A stretch of 64,000 bases of DNA from DASTFY01 sp963829955 (GCA_963829955.1 CAWHKS010000017.1:62001-126000), one strand, 5' to 3'; positions 44,891-53,906 are shown, counted from the stretch's first letter. Notes: a model not told the origin generated them from the letters alone. Numbers and translations: made by a program.

Positions 44891-44945
44891 CGCCGAATCG
44901 ACGTCGAATCGGCAGGCGAGAAGTCTGAGCGCGGTGAGTCGGAAA
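44891..44945. repeat. Dispersed intergenic repeat, degenerate copy 2
   Basis: TCGGCAGGCGAGA then TCTGAGCGCGGTGAG (44909-44938) matches the right half of the copy at 4768-4796 (TCGGCAGGCGAGACTGAGC), apart from a 2-base insertion and substitutions. The left half is diverged, with an internal duplication of GAATCG. It fills the gap between convergent genes. Confidence 0.45.
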
Positions 44946-44972
44946 CGGGGCGATCGGCTCAGAGACCGCGGG

Positions 44973-44988
44973 TCAGCGGGTCAGCGGG
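44973..44988. repeat. Duplicated stop-codon octamer
   Basis: TCAGCGGG occurs twice (44973-44980, 44981-44988). The second copy holds the stop codon of the minus-strand toroid gene (44981-44983), so the stop is repeated immediately downstream. Confidence 0.65.
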
Positions 44989-46027
44989 AGCGGGCGGGCA
45001 GGAAGATGCCGCTGGCGGCGGACGCGCCGCTGATGGCGTCGGCGGCCAGGATGACGGCAGCCGCCGTGTACGCCGTCCGCTCACTCTCGGGGAACTGGAT
45101 CCGTTCGGGGTGCACGAGGCCGGTCCAGTACGAGCCGTCGTCGTGGCGGTGGGCCCTGGTCCAGCTCAACAGGTCGGTCGCCGTCGCCTTGTCCCCCGCG
45201 GCGGCGTGCGCCATCGCGCACTCGGCCGTCTCGGCCGCGGTGACCCACGGCTCGTCGGCGACGCACCGGACCCCGAGCCCCGGCATCACGAACGTGTCCC
45301 ACGCGCCACCCAGCCGCCGCTCGGCGGCCACGCCCTCGAGGACGTTGCAGAGCACCGGGTAGTACCAGTCCATGGCCCATCGGTCCTTGGGCTCGAAGGA
45401 CTCGGGCCGTGTGCGGATGACCCTGCCCAGGGCGGCGAGCGCCAGGTCCCAGCGCGGGCGCTCGACGCCGACGATCGAGGCCAGGCCGAGTGCGCAGTCG
45501 AGCGCGTGGTGGATGGACGACGAACCCGTCAGCAGCGCGTACTCCCACGGGCGCTCGTCCACCTCGCGCGCCCAGACGATCTCGCCCCGCTCGGTCTGCA
45601 TGGACAGGACCCAGTCGATGGCCCGCTGCACCGCCGGCCACATCCGCTCCACGAAGTCGACGTCCTGCGTGATCAACCAGTGGTGCCAGACACCCGTCGC
45701 GATGTAGGCGCAAACGTTGGTGTCGAGCTTGGCGTCCTCGACCACGACGGCCGAGGTCTCGGCGTCCTCGATGTAGTAGTTGTGCCAGCTCCCGTCCGAC
45801 CGTTGCATCTGCAACAACCAGTCGTATGCCAGCGACGCCTCGTCGAGCCGGCCGGCCACCGCCAGCGCCATGGCCGTCTCCACGTGGTTCCAGGGATCGC
45901 AATGGCCGCCCGGGAACCACGGGATCATCCCATCAGGCCGCTGGAGGGCGGCGATGGTCTCGGCACTCTCCTCGACCTCGTCAGCCGTGATGACGCCGTC
46001 GACCTCGGGGAGCACGCGCTCGCTCAC
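44981..46027 (-). CDS. Alpha/alpha-toroid (prenyltransferase/glycosidase-like) protein
   Basis: A 348-residue all-helical protein with repeated double-helix segments: ETIAALQRPDGMIPWFPGGHCDPWNHVETAMAL, DWLLQMQRSDGSWHNYYIEDAE, TNVCAYIATGVWHHWLITQDVDF and ALDCALGLASIVG. The repeated QxxDGxxxW pattern is that of the squalene-cyclase/prenyltransferase and GH-type six-hairpin folds. No cyclase DxDD motif is present. It is coupled to a methyltransferase (47-base overlap) and a GT4 gene, a three-gene set that suggests a role in making a modified glycan or lipoglycan. Exact function unknown. Confidence 0.78.
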   Translation of the reverse strand: MSERVLPEVDGVITADEVEESAETIAALQRPDGMIPWFPGGHCDPWNHVETAMALAVAGRLDEASLAYDWLLQMQRSDGSWHNYYIEDAETSAVVVEDAKLDTNVCAYIATGVWHHWLITQDVDFVERMWPAVQRAIDWVLSMQTERGEIVWAREVDERPWEYALLTGSSSIHHALDCALGLASIVGVERPRWDLALAALGRVIRTRPESFEPKDRWAMDWYYPVLCNVLEGVAAERRLGGAWDTFVMPGLGVRCVADEPWVTAAETAECAMAHAAAGDKATATDLLSWTRAHRHDDGSYWTGLVHPERIQFPESERTAYTAAAVILAADAISGASAASGIFLPARSR

Positions 46028-46763
46028 CGTCCGCCGCCGGGCCTGGACCGGGCTTGCGGGCGTAGACCACCACGCTCTTGCCGAGGACCGGGTTGAGTGC
46101 CTGCTCGGTCAACCGCGTCGTCCGGGGCGCCTTGACGATGTCCCACTCCAGGACCCTTCGGTAGGCCGCCACGGCCCGGTGCGAGCCGTTGCCCGGTCCG
46201 ACCGCGCAGCGCAGCCACCAGTACGGCGAGTGCAGGGCGTGTGCCCGGTGCGACGACGACGGCTCCAACCCTGCGGCGCGCATCCGGGCGCGAACGTCGC
46301 CGGCGCGGTAGATGCGGACGTGGCCGCCCTCCACGAACGGAGCGTGGTACTCGTCGGACAGCCGCCAGCACACCTGTTCCGGCAACCACGCGGGCACGGT
46401 GACGGCCATGGTCCCACCGGGCCGGAGGACTCGGGCCAGCTCGTCGAGCGCGGCCTGGTCGTCCTCGATGTGCTCCAACACCTCCGAGGCGATGATCCGG
46501 TCGAACGCGTCGTCGGCGAACGGAAGCAGGGTGCCGTCGCCCTGCACCGCTCCGGCGAGCGACGCCGTGCCCACCTCGCGTGCGTCGGCCATCGCCCCGA
46601 AGGTGTTGCGGACCTCCTTGAGCTCGGCCTCCGCGTAGTCGAAGGCCACGACCTGAGCGCCGCGACGGGCGGCCTCATAGGCGTGGCGGCCGAAGCCGCA
46701 GCCCAGGTCCAACAGCACGTCTCCCGGCTGCAGGCCGAGACGCTGGTAGCGCACGGTGAGCAT
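45981..46763 (-). CDS. Class I SAM-dependent methyltransferase
   Basis: A 260-residue methyltransferase. Motif I is LLDLGCGFGRHAYEAARRG, followed by acidic VVAFDYAEAEL; ASEVLEHIEDDQAALDELARVLRPGGTMAVTVP is the motif IV-VI stretch typical of Methyltransf_11. The ATG overlaps the GT4 stop (ATGA), and its 3' end overlaps the toroid gene by 47 bases, so the three are cotranslated. A sugar or lipid-linked acceptor is likely from context, not from sequence. Confidence 0.88.
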   Translation of the reverse strand: MLTVRYQRLGLQPGDVLLDLGCGFGRHAYEAARRGAQVVAFDYAEAELKEVRNTFGAMADAREVGTASLAGAVQGDGTLLPFADDAFDRIIASEVLEHIEDDQAALDELARVLRPGGTMAVTVPAWLPEQVCWRLSDEYHAPFVEGGHVRIYRAGDVRARMRAAGLEPSSSHRAHALHSPYWWLRCAVGPGNGSHRAVAAYRRVLEWDIVKAPRTTRLTEQALNPVLGKSVVVYARKPGPGPAADGERARAPRGRRRHHG

Positions 46764-48061
46764 CAGGAGTGCCCGGCCTGACGAGCCTGGGCCAGCTTGG
46801 CCTGGTTCTCCGGCCGCGCGAGGACCTCCCGGTACTGGTCCACGGTCAGTTGCGCGCAATGGCGCCAGCTCCAGCGCTCGACCACCCGCTGCCGGCCGGC
46901 CGCGCCCACCCGCGCCCGCAGCTGCTCGTCGGCCAGACCACGGGCGATGGTGTGCGCCAGCGCCTCCGGGTCGCCGGGCGGGCAGCTCAGCACGCTGTCA
47001 CCGTCCGGCCCCGTGACCTCGGGCAGGGCGCCGCCCGTCGTCGCCACCAGGCAGGTGCCGGTGGCCATGGCCTCGATGGCGGGCAGCGAGAACCCCTCGT
47101 AGAGGCTGGGTACGACGGCCAGGCTGGCCTCCGCGTACAGCTCGACGATGCGCTCGTCCGGGACGCCCGAGACCCAAGTGATGGAGTCCGCCAGGCCCAG
47201 CCGCTCGATCGTGGCCTCGGCCCGGCCGCCGGGCTTGGGTCGACCGATCACGGTCAGGGTGATGTCCTGCTCGGTGCGCAGCTTGGCCAGGGCCTCCAGC
47301 AGGTAGGACAGGCCCTTCAGCGCGACGTCGGCAGAGGCCGTGGTAATGAGCCGGCAGGGCACGCGGGTGATGGACCGCTTGGGGCTGAACAGGTCCGGGT
47401 CGACACCGACCGGGACGAGCCGCATGCGCCCGGGGTCGACGCCCATGTCCTCCTGGATGTCCTTGATGGAGTTCTCGCTCACCACCACGATGCGAGGCAT
47501 CCGGCGGGCGACGCGGGCCTGCATCTTGACGAACGAGTACCACCGGCCGACGCCGATGCGCTTGCGCCGCGTCGGCGCGTGCTCCATCTCCAGGCGCCGG
47601 TCCACGGTGATCGGGTGGTGCAGGGTGACGATGGTCGGGAACTGCTTCTCGATGGCGAGGAGGCCGTACCCGAGGCTCTGGTTGTCGTGCACCAGGTCGA
47701 AGTCGGCCACCCGCTGCTTGAGCTCCTGCCAGGCCCGGACGCTGAAGGCCAGCGGCTCGCTGAACTTGCCGGTCGAGAACTGCAGGACCTCCACCACGTC
47801 ACCCAGGTGCTTGATCTCCCAGTAGGCGGGGAAGCGGCCGGGGTACTGGTCGTTGAAGATGTCGAGGCTGGGGAGCTTCGTCAGCCGCACGCGCTCGTCG
47901 AGCACCGGGTAGGGCTGGCCACCGAGCACCTCGACCGAGTGGCCGAGATCGACGAGCGCCTTCGTCAGGTGCCGGGTGTAGACGCCCTGGCCGCCGACGT
48001 GAGGTTTGCCCCGGTAGGACAGGTACGCGACGCGGAGCGGATCGTCTGGCCCCGGGTACAT
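46763..48061 (-). CDS. Family 4 glycosyltransferase
   Basis: A 432-residue GT-B enzyme. The N-terminal acceptor domain has YRGKPHVGGQGVYTRHLTKAL. The C-terminal nucleotide-sugar domain has TTASADVALKGLSYLLEALAKL, VIGRPKPGG and the EX7E motif in SLYEGFSLPAIEAMATG. It retains the family fold with a sugar-nucleotide donor. It heads the minus-strand set GT4-methyltransferase-toroid. TAGGCT (48070-48075) ends 8 bases before the ATG, marking a possible near-leaderless start. Confidence 0.9.
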   Translation of the reverse strand: MYPGPDDPLRVAYLSYRGKPHVGGQGVYTRHLTKALVDLGHSVEVLGGQPYPVLDERVRLTKLPSLDIFNDQYPGRFPAYWEIKHLGDVVEVLQFSTGKFSEPLAFSVRAWQELKQRVADFDLVHDNQSLGYGLLAIEKQFPTIVTLHHPITVDRRLEMEHAPTRRKRIGVGRWYSFVKMQARVARRMPRIVVVSENSIKDIQEDMGVDPGRMRLVPVGVDPDLFSPKRSITRVPCRLITTASADVALKGLSYLLEALAKLRTEQDITLTVIGRPKPGGRAEATIERLGLADSITWVSGVPDERIVELYAEASLAVVPSLYEGFSLPAIEAMATGTCLVATTGGALPEVTGPDGDSVLSCPPGDPEALAHTIARGLADEQLRARVGAAGRQRVVERWSWRHCAQLTVDQYREVLARPENQAKLAQARQAGHS

Positions 48062-48119
48062 GAGAGGCGAGCCTACCGTGGGGTAACCGGCGCCGACCCA
48101 GGCCGCGGGGCGCCCGCGC

Positions 48120-48136
48120 GGTGCCGTTGGGGCACC
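48120..48136 (-). terminator. Hairpin after the minus-strand beta-domain gene
   Basis: GGTGCC-GTTGG-GGCACC forms a 6-base stem with a 5-base loop, just past the stop at 48143 in the minus direction and before the GT4 gene. No T-run follows. Confidence 0.4.
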
Positions 48137-48142
48137 AGGCGC

Positions 48143-49035
48143 CTACGGGCAGGCGGTGACGACCAGCGTGGTGGAACCTTGGCCGCTGTTGCCCCGGCCG
48201 TCGACGGCCGTCACCGTGACGGTCCATGTGCCTGCGCCCGTCAGCGGCCCCAGCGGCGCCTCCCACGTCCCCGGCTCGGCCGCGCGAGCGATGCGTTCCC
48301 GGTCGCTCCGGGTCCCGTCCACGTCATCACCGCGGACGACACCACGGACTCGTCGATCACCGCGGCGCGCACGACCGCCGTGAGGTCCTTGTGGTCGGAC
48401 GGGCACGTGGCGGCGTCGGCCAGCCCGGCCGGTTCCACACCGAGCTGCACCACCGGCGATCGCTCCACCCACCAGCGCACGGTGATCGGTACCGCCTGGC
48501 CGGCGCCGAGGACCGCCACGGTGGCGGCGTACTCGCCCTCGATGAGGCCGGCCCGGCTGACCGAGATGACCACGTCGGCCGTCGTCGCCGGGCCCATCGA
48601 GCCGCCCGGCGTGGCGGATACGAGGCCGTTGTCACTGGACGTCGCCCAGTCGAGCTGTTGGCCGCCGCTGTTGCCGATGGTCACGGCGCCCTCGGTGCGA
48701 TCACGCCCGAGGTCCACGACGGAGGCGGCCACCTCCAACCGGGCCGGCGGAGGAGGCGGCGGGGTCGGGAGGGTGGGCGGCTGCGTGTCGGGTGCGAACG
48801 TCGGCGGCACGGGGAACGTCGTGCTGGTGGCCACGGCCGTCGTCGTGCTGGCCGGGGCGGTGGAAGCGACCGTGATCACGGCCGGTGTGGTGCCCGGTGA
48901 GAACTCGGTGCCCACGGTCTCGAGCTGGCTGTCGTCGTCGCCCCCGGCCGTCACCAGCAGCGCGGCGACGCCGCCGGCGACGACCAGCACGGCCAGGCCA
49001 CCGGCCAGCGCACCCCACGACCCTTCGCCCCGCAT
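48143..49035 (-). CDS. Membrane-anchored extracytoplasmic beta-domain protein (frame interrupted)
   Basis: About 297 residues: one N-terminal helix (GALAGGLAVLVVAGGVAALLV), a Thr/Pro-rich linker (TTTAVATSTTFPVPPTF, PTPPPPPPARL) and two immunoglobulin-like beta domains, the second ending TWTVTVTAVDGRGNSGQGST. The frame breaks near 48279-48287 by one missing base; before it is TGPGATGNASLA, after it RAAEPGTWEAPLGPL to TAG 48143. I do not recognise the family. The ATG has a GGAGG ribosome site. It may help hold or recognise wall components. Confidence 0.65.
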
Positions 49036-49048
49036 CTCCGATCCTCCG

Positions 49049-49804
49049 TCAGGCCCAGCTCACGACCATGGACACGGACAACGGCTTCCCCGGCTCGACG
49101 ACATGCGGGGCCAGGTTAGGGCCGTCGGGCGGCCCGGTCTGGGGCTCGATGCACACCGCGTGCTCGGGCGTGTAGATCACCCAGTGGTCGGTGTCCGAGC
49201 TCACCGTGGCAGTGAGGCCGTCCTCGAACGTGAGGCGAGGATCGGCGGCCAGCTCGACGAAGCAGTCGTCCCACGGCCGGGGGTCGGGCGGGATCAGCGT
49301 GCCGTCCGGGATCCCCTCGCCGTTGCGTCGGTACTGGCGCCCGGGACGGACGTCGAGCTCGACCGGTCCCGCGAACCACGGGTGGAAGCCGGCCGTGGCG
49401 GGCATCGGTGCGTCCTCGGCGTGGATCTCCAGGGTGCAGCGGAGGGATCCGGGCGCGAGCTCGAAGCGCTGGCGCGCCCGTCCGGGGAACGGCCAGTCCG
49501 GCCCGAGCTCGGTCACGATCGACCCGTCATCGTCCACCCTCCAGGCGCGACGGTAGACCGTGCCGTGTATCGCGTGGGGGGCGGCATCGATGGGGAGCTG
49601 GTACGTGCGCCCTTCGAACGTCAGGCGGCCCTCGCGTAACCGGCCCGCCCACGGCGCCATCGGGTAGCAGCCCCAGAGCATCGGCTCGGCCCCCGGGCCA
49701 CCGGTGATCAGGCGCTCCCGGCCGGTCACGACGAGCGAAGCGAGCCGTCCTCCGGCCTCCAGGTCGACGCGGGCGGTCGCATCGGGCCCGGTGAGCTCGA
49801 TCAC
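49049..49804 (-). CDS. Aldose 1-epimerase family protein
   Basis: A 251-residue galactose-mutarotase fold that interconverts sugar anomers. Catalytic residues are likely His in AIHGTVYRR, His in TAGFHPWFAG and Glu in CIEPQTGPPDGPN. LWGCYPMAPWAGRL is the substrate-side motif. The length is shorter than E. coli GalM (346), typical of the compact actinobacterial type. GTG start, divergent from dtd with 17 bases between, so the promoters overlap. Confidence 0.85.
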   Translation of the reverse strand: MIELTGPDATARVDLEAGGRLASLVVTGRERLITGGPGAEPMLWGCYPMAPWAGRLREGRLTFEGRTYQLPIDAAPHAIHGTVYRRAWRVDDDGSIVTELGPDWPFPGRARQRFELAPGSLRCTLEIHAEDAPMPATAGFHPWFAGPVELDVRPGRQYRRNGEGIPDGTLIPPDPRPWDDCFVELAADPRLTFEDGLTATVSSDTDHWVIYTPEHAVCIEPQTGPPDGPNLAPHVVEPGKPLSVSMVVSWA

Positions 49805-49821
49805 GGTAGGGTCCCCGCCTC

Positions 49822-50262
49822 GTGCGAGGGCTGGTGCAGCGCGTGACCCGGGCGAGCGTGACGGTGGGCGACGAGGTGGTGGGCGCGATCGGCCCCGGCC
49901 TGTGCGTGCTGGTCGGCGTCACCCACGGCGACGGGGCGGACCAGGCCCGCAAGCTGGCGGCGAAGCTGTGGCACCTGCGGATCATGGCCGACGACGAGGG
50001 CGTCATGAACCGCTCGGTGGCCGACACCAGCGGCGAGGTGCTGGTGGTCAGTCAGTTCACGCTGTACGGGGACACGTCGGGTGGTCGCCGCCCCTCGTGG
50101 ATCAAGGCGGCCGGCCCGGACGAAGCCGAACCGCTGGTGGAGACAGTGGCCGACGAGCTCCGCGCCCTCGGAGCTTCGGTGGCGACCGGCCGCTTCCGCA
50201 CCGACATGCAGGTCGAGCTCGTCAACGACGGGCCTGTGACGCTCCTCCTCGAAGTCGACTGA
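49822..50262 (+). CDS. dtd: D-aminoacyl-tRNA deacylase
   Basis: Removes D-amino acids (and glycine) mis-attached to tRNA. The 146-residue protein has the SQFTLYGDTSGGRRPSW motif and the NDGPVT Gly-Pro motif that exclude L-residues. Length and both motifs are standard. The GTG starts 9 bases after a TAGGGT hexamer (49807-49812). Its 3' end overlaps the convergent lnt gene by 41 bases. Confidence 0.94.
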   Translation: MRGLVQRVTRASVTVGDEVVGAIGPGLCVLVGVTHGDGADQARKLAAKLWHLRIMADDEGVMNRSVADTSGEVLVVSQFTLYGDTSGGRRPSWIKAAGPDEAEPLVETVADELRALGASVATGRFRTDMQVELVNDGPVTLLLEVD

Positions 50263-51745
50263 CCTCCGCGTCGGGGTCGGCCTGAGCGGCAGCTCGGCGA
50301 TCGTCCCGGCGGGCGAGGAGCAGGCCGAGCACGACGACGGCCAGCGCGGCGAGCACGAAGGGGATCTCGCCGAGCCCGCTGTAGATCGTGCGGCCCTCGC
50401 GCAGGGGGACCTCCCGTGTCCGTACCGCCTGTTCGCTGATGCCGGTCCGGTCGAGCACGTCGGCCTCGTCGGTGACGAAGGCGGAGAAACCCGTGGGCGC
50501 GACCTGCACCTCCCACCGCCCCTGCTCCAGCGCCCGCAGACGTGAAGATGCGACCTGCTGCGTCTGGAGCACGGTGCCCGTGTAACTGGAGCCGTTCGTC
50601 GGGTTGATGAGGACGGTGCCGCCGTGCGAGACGCCGTCCCGGGCCCGACCGCCGAAGAAGACCTCCCAGGAGATCATCACCGCCAGGCGTTCGCCCGAGG
50701 GCAGGTCGAGCACCGCGGGCGCGGTGCCGGGCAGCGCGTCGCGAGGCACCAGGTCGGTGGGTGCCCCGACCGCCCGCAGGATCGACCGCAACGGCATGTA
50801 CTCCCCGAACGGGACCCGGCGCACCTTGTCGTAGCGGCTGGAGATCTCGCCCTGTGGCGTCACGATCACCTGGGCGTTGGAGAAGTGATCACCGGCGTCC
50901 TCCGTGATGCCGACGCTGAAGGGCGCGTCGAGCCGCGCCGCCTCGGCGGCCACCTCGGCCAGCTCCGGGCTGGTGGCGAACTGGGTCACGTCGATGACGT
51001 TCTCGGGCCAGACGACCAGATCGACCGGTTCCGTGATCTGGCGCGTCGCCTCCAGGTGTCGCTCGAACACCTCCCGCGGATCGGTGTCCGAGGCGCGGGT
51101 CCCCTGCGGGCCGCCGCCCTGCACGAAGGCGACGGTCAGCGTGTCGCCGGCTTCATGGCCGGACGGGGCGCCGGCGCCGAGCAGCACGAGCACCACGGGT
51201 ACCGCGGCGAGCACGGCCGCCTCGCGCCACGAACGCTCCCACGCCGCGGCGAGCGCGCTACCGGCGAGGAACGCGAGCCAGGTGATGAGGATCACGCCGC
51301 CCAGTCGGGCGGTCTCGCTCAGCGGCGAGGCCGCCTGGCTGATGCCCAGTGACGCCAGCGGCACACCGCCGAAGGGCCAGGCGAAGCGGACCGCCTCGGC
51401 CACGGTGAGGGCGGCCGGGAGCGCGAGGCGGCGCCAGCGCCCGGCCGGGGCGATCGCCGCCGCCAGGCCCAGGTACGCGGCATAGGCCGCCACAGCCACG
51501 ATGTAGCCGGGCGGCGAGAGGAACCACATCCAGCCCATGCCGGGACCCAGCCAGCCGAGCCCGAACAGCCACGTTCGGGTGAAGCGTGAGCGCCGCGGCC
51601 GCTCGGCGATCAGCCGGTCGAGGATGGCGATGCCGACGAAGGCCAGCGGCCACCAGCCCCACGGCGGGAGGGAGAACGCGACGAGGGCGCCGGCCCCGAG
51701 CGCGGCGGCGCCGGCCGCCGGCGAGCGCCGTGTGAGGTTGGCCAC
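50222..51745 (-). CDS. lnt: Apolipoprotein N-acyltransferase-like protein
   Basis: Adds the third acyl chain to lipoproteins. The 507-residue protein has N-terminal membrane helices (about 12-190), the nitrilase domain from TVAFVQGGG (about 205-460) and a last helix. The catalytic Glu is in DLVVWPENV and the Lys in RYDKVRRVPFGEYMPLR. The nucleophile position, normally Cys, reads Ser: MISWEVFFG, S359 (codon TCC). Either a base error, a subfamily with another residue, or an inactive copy. The gene overlaps dtd by 41 bases. Confidence 0.85.
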   Translation of the reverse strand: MANLTRRSPAAGAAALGAGALVAFSLPPWGWWPLAFVGIAILDRLIAERPRRSRFTRTWLFGLGWLGPGMGWMWFLSPPGYIVAVAAYAAYLGLAAAIAPAGRWRRLALPAALTVAEAVRFAWPFGGVPLASLGISQAASPLSETARLGGVILITWLAFLAGSALAAAWERSWREAAVLAAVPVVLVLLGAGAPSGHEAGDTLTVAFVQGGGPQGTRASDTDPREVFERHLEATRQITEPVDLVVWPENVIDVTQFATSPELAEVAAEAARLDAPFSVGITEDAGDHFSNAQVIVTPQGEISSRYDKVRRVPFGEYMPLRSILRAVGAPTDLVPRDALPGTAPAVLDLPSGERLAVMISWEVFFGGRARDGVSHGGTVLINPTNGSSYTGTVLQTQQVASSRLRALEQGRWEVQVAPTGFSAFVTDEADVLDRTGISEQAVRTREVPLREGRTIYSGLGEIPFVLAALAVVVLGLLLARRDDRRAAAQADPDAEVSRLRGGASQARR

Positions 51746-51757
51746 GAGCGGCCAGGC

Positions 51758-52423
51758 TCAGGTGCCCGCCAGCCTGGCGAAGACGATGAAGCGTTCCCTC
51801 GTCGACCCCGGCGGGTGGCAGGCGAAGAGCGTGGCGGTGTGGGCCATGCTCTGGTTGATGACCCAGACGTCGTTGGGCGTCACCACCTGCGCGCCGGTGA
51901 CGATGTAGGAGTGGCGGACGCCTGAGTAGGTGAGGGCGATCTCGTCACCGGGCACGAGCTGGTCGATGTCGCGGAACGGCCGGTCGTGGCTCACCCGGTG
52001 GCCGCCGACGACCACGTTGCCGAGGCTGCCTGGCATCGCCGTCCCCGGCCAGTGGCCGGGGCCGCGGTCGAGGGTGGGGAGCGACACGCCCTCCCACAGC
52101 GCCCGGTTGACCCCGAGCTTCGGGATCTCGATCGTGCCCAGTTCCATTCCGGGGTCCGGCGCCTCCGGATCGGGCGGCGGCTGCGGGGTGGGCAGCGTGG
52201 CCTGGGTCGTGGTGGTGGCCAGCGTCGTCGGCACCGTGGTCGTGGCCGTCGTGGCCGCCGTCGTGGCCGTGGTGGTCTCGGGTGCTGCCGTCGGGGCGAC
52301 TGTGGCGGTGGCCGTGTCCGCGACGTCGGTCCCGGCGTCCGATCCGCACGCCGCCGTGCCCAGCGTCAGCGCCGCCAGGGCCACCGCGGCCGCGGTGCGG
52401 CGAGCGGATCCGAGCGGGCGCAT
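51758..52423 (-). CDS. Sortase-family lipoprotein
   Basis: A 221-residue sortase domain protein. The start has a lipoprotein signal (ALAALTLGTAACGSD), and a Thr-rich linker follows. The sortase core includes His in NVVVGGHRVSHDRPF, Cys in TLFACHPPGSTRERFIV and the Arg after it, so the Cys-His-Arg site is intact. IPKLGVNRALWEGV is the typical first strand. A lipid-anchored sortase with Class E or F-like layout; substrate proteins are not in the window. It sits 12 bases upstream of lnt. Confidence 0.88.
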   Translation of the reverse strand: MRPLGSARRTAAAVALAALTLGTAACGSDAGTDVADTATATVAPTAAPETTTATTAATTATTTVPTTLATTTTQATLPTPQPPPDPEAPDPGMELGTIEIPKLGVNRALWEGVSLPTLDRGPGHWPGTAMPGSLGNVVVGGHRVSHDRPFRDIDQLVPGDEIALTYSGVRHSYIVTGAQVVTPNDVWVINQSMAHTATLFACHPPGSTRERFIVFARLAGT

Positions 52424-52497
52424 GGGTGCACAGCCTAGGAGGTACCTGCGGGCGATGACCGGCCGCCGTGGCCGCCGGCGCGCGGCCCCGACGGACG

Positions 52498-53901
52498 TCA
52501 CGCCGGGTGTCGACCGATGGTGGCCAGTGCCGCGCTGGCCGCGGCCTGGCCCTGTGCGATGCAGGCGGGGATGCCGAGGCCGCGGTAGGCCGCCCCGGTC
52601 AGGTGCAGGCCTGGAGCAGCCGTCGCCACCAGGCCGTCCAGCCGGTCGATCCGTTCGCCGTGCCCGGGCGCGTACTGCGGCATGGAGCTCCACCAGCGCG
52701 TGATGCGGACCTCCGTGGGTTGGCCCGTGAGGCCCACATGACGGTCGAGGTCGTCGAGGACGGCCGCGGTGAGCTCGCCGTCGTCGAGCTCCAACGCGTG
52801 CTCGTCGCCGGCCCGGCCCGCCGAGACCCGCAGCAGCGCCTGGCCCGGCCGCTGCCAGTGCGCCCACTTCGACGAGCCCCACGAACAGGCCGTGATCGTG
52901 CGCTGTTCGGTCCGGGGCACGAGGTAGCCGCTGCCGTCGAGCGGCCGCCCCACCGCTGTGGTGGGCAACGCCAGCGTCACCATGACGACGGAGGCGTACG
53001 CGATCGTGGCCAGGATGTCGGCGGCCTCCGCGCTGACCGGCCGGATGAGCGCGGCGGCGGCGGCCGCGGGCACGGTCAGGACCAACGCGTCGGCGTCGAG
53101 CGGAGCGGGCCGGCCGGTCACCATCACGGACCAACCTCCGCCCGACCGTGGTTCGAGAGCCTCGACCGCGGCACCCGGGCAGACGGTCCCGCCCGCGTCC
53201 TCGATGGCCCGGACGAGGCGCGGGACCACCGCGCTGACCCCCGACCGAGGGGTGAGGAACACCGCTTCGCCCTTGGCCGGCCGGGGGAGCGAGCGCAGCC
53301 CGAGCAGCAGGCTGCGGTGGCCGGCCAGCGCGTCGGCGAACTGCGGGGAGACGGCTCGGAGGCTCAGGTGGTCGGCGTCGCCGGCGTTGATGCCGCCGAC
53401 CAGCGGTCCGACCAGGCGGTCCAGCACCTCGTCACCGAAGCGTGAACGCACGGTGGCGCCGAGGTTGTCGTCCGTGTCGCGCCGGGGGACGAGCGGCTCC
53501 AGCGCCGCTCTCGCCTTCCCCCGCCAGGACAGGAGGCCCGAGCGCGCAAGGGGGGCGAGCGCCGCTGGCGCGCCGAGGACCAGCCCCGGGGGGAGGCGGT
53601 GGAGGGTCCCACCGGACCAGACGTAAGGCGGAACCGATTCGGGCGCCACCAGCTCGTCGCCCAGGCCGACGGCACGGGCCAGGTCGACGGCGGCCGGGTT
53701 GCGGGCCAGGAACATGTCGGCGCCGGCATCCACGTGGGGCAGACCGGCGAAGGGCCCACCCTGCAGCTTCCCGCCCGCCGTGGGGGCGGAATCGAGCACC
53801 GTGACCACCGCTGGTTCGGCCGCGGCGAGGAGGGCGTGGGCTGCGGCAAGACCGCTGATCCCGGCGCCGACGACGACGACGTGAGGTGTCGCGGCGGGCA
53901 T
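52498..53901 (-). CDS. cgoX: Coproporphyrinogen III oxidase (CgoX/HemY-type)
   Basis: FAD-dependent oxidase of the coproporphyrin heme pathway. The start VVVVGAGISGLAAAHALLAA is the dinucleotide-binding motif. LPHVDAGADMFLARNP, VGGINAGDADHLSLRAVSP and the C-terminal GLHLTGAAYRGLGIPACIAQGQ are family signatures. 467 residues. It overlaps nothing but begins 5 bases after the ferrochelatase stop. In this pathway it oxidises coproporphyrinogen III, and CpfC then inserts iron. Confidence 0.9.
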   Translation of the reverse strand: MPAATPHVVVVGAGISGLAAAHALLAAAEPAVVTVLDSAPTAGGKLQGGPFAGLPHVDAGADMFLARNPAAVDLARAVGLGDELVAPESVPPYVWSGGTLHRLPPGLVLGAPAALAPLARSGLLSWRGKARAALEPLVPRRDTDDNLGATVRSRFGDEVLDRLVGPLVGGINAGDADHLSLRAVSPQFADALAGHRSLLLGLRSLPRPAKGEAVFLTPRSGVSAVVPRLVRAIEDAGGTVCPGAAVEALEPRSGGGWSVMVTGRPAPLDADALVLTVPAAAAAALIRPVSAEAADILATIAYASVVMVTLALPTTAVGRPLDGSGYLVPRTEQRTITACSWGSSKWAHWQRPGQALLRVSAGRAGDEHALELDDGELTAAVLDDLDRHVGLTGQPTEVRITRWWSSMPQYAPGHGERIDRLDGLVATAAPGLHLTGAAYRGLGIPACIAQGQAAASAALATIGRHPA

Positions 53902-53906
53902 GTCGC

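Noticed and set aside
46769..49639. Long plus-strand open frame opposite GT4 and neighbouring genes
   Set aside because: Antisense shadow, low-complexity Arg/Gly/His-rich product; the minus-strand genes carry clear motifs.
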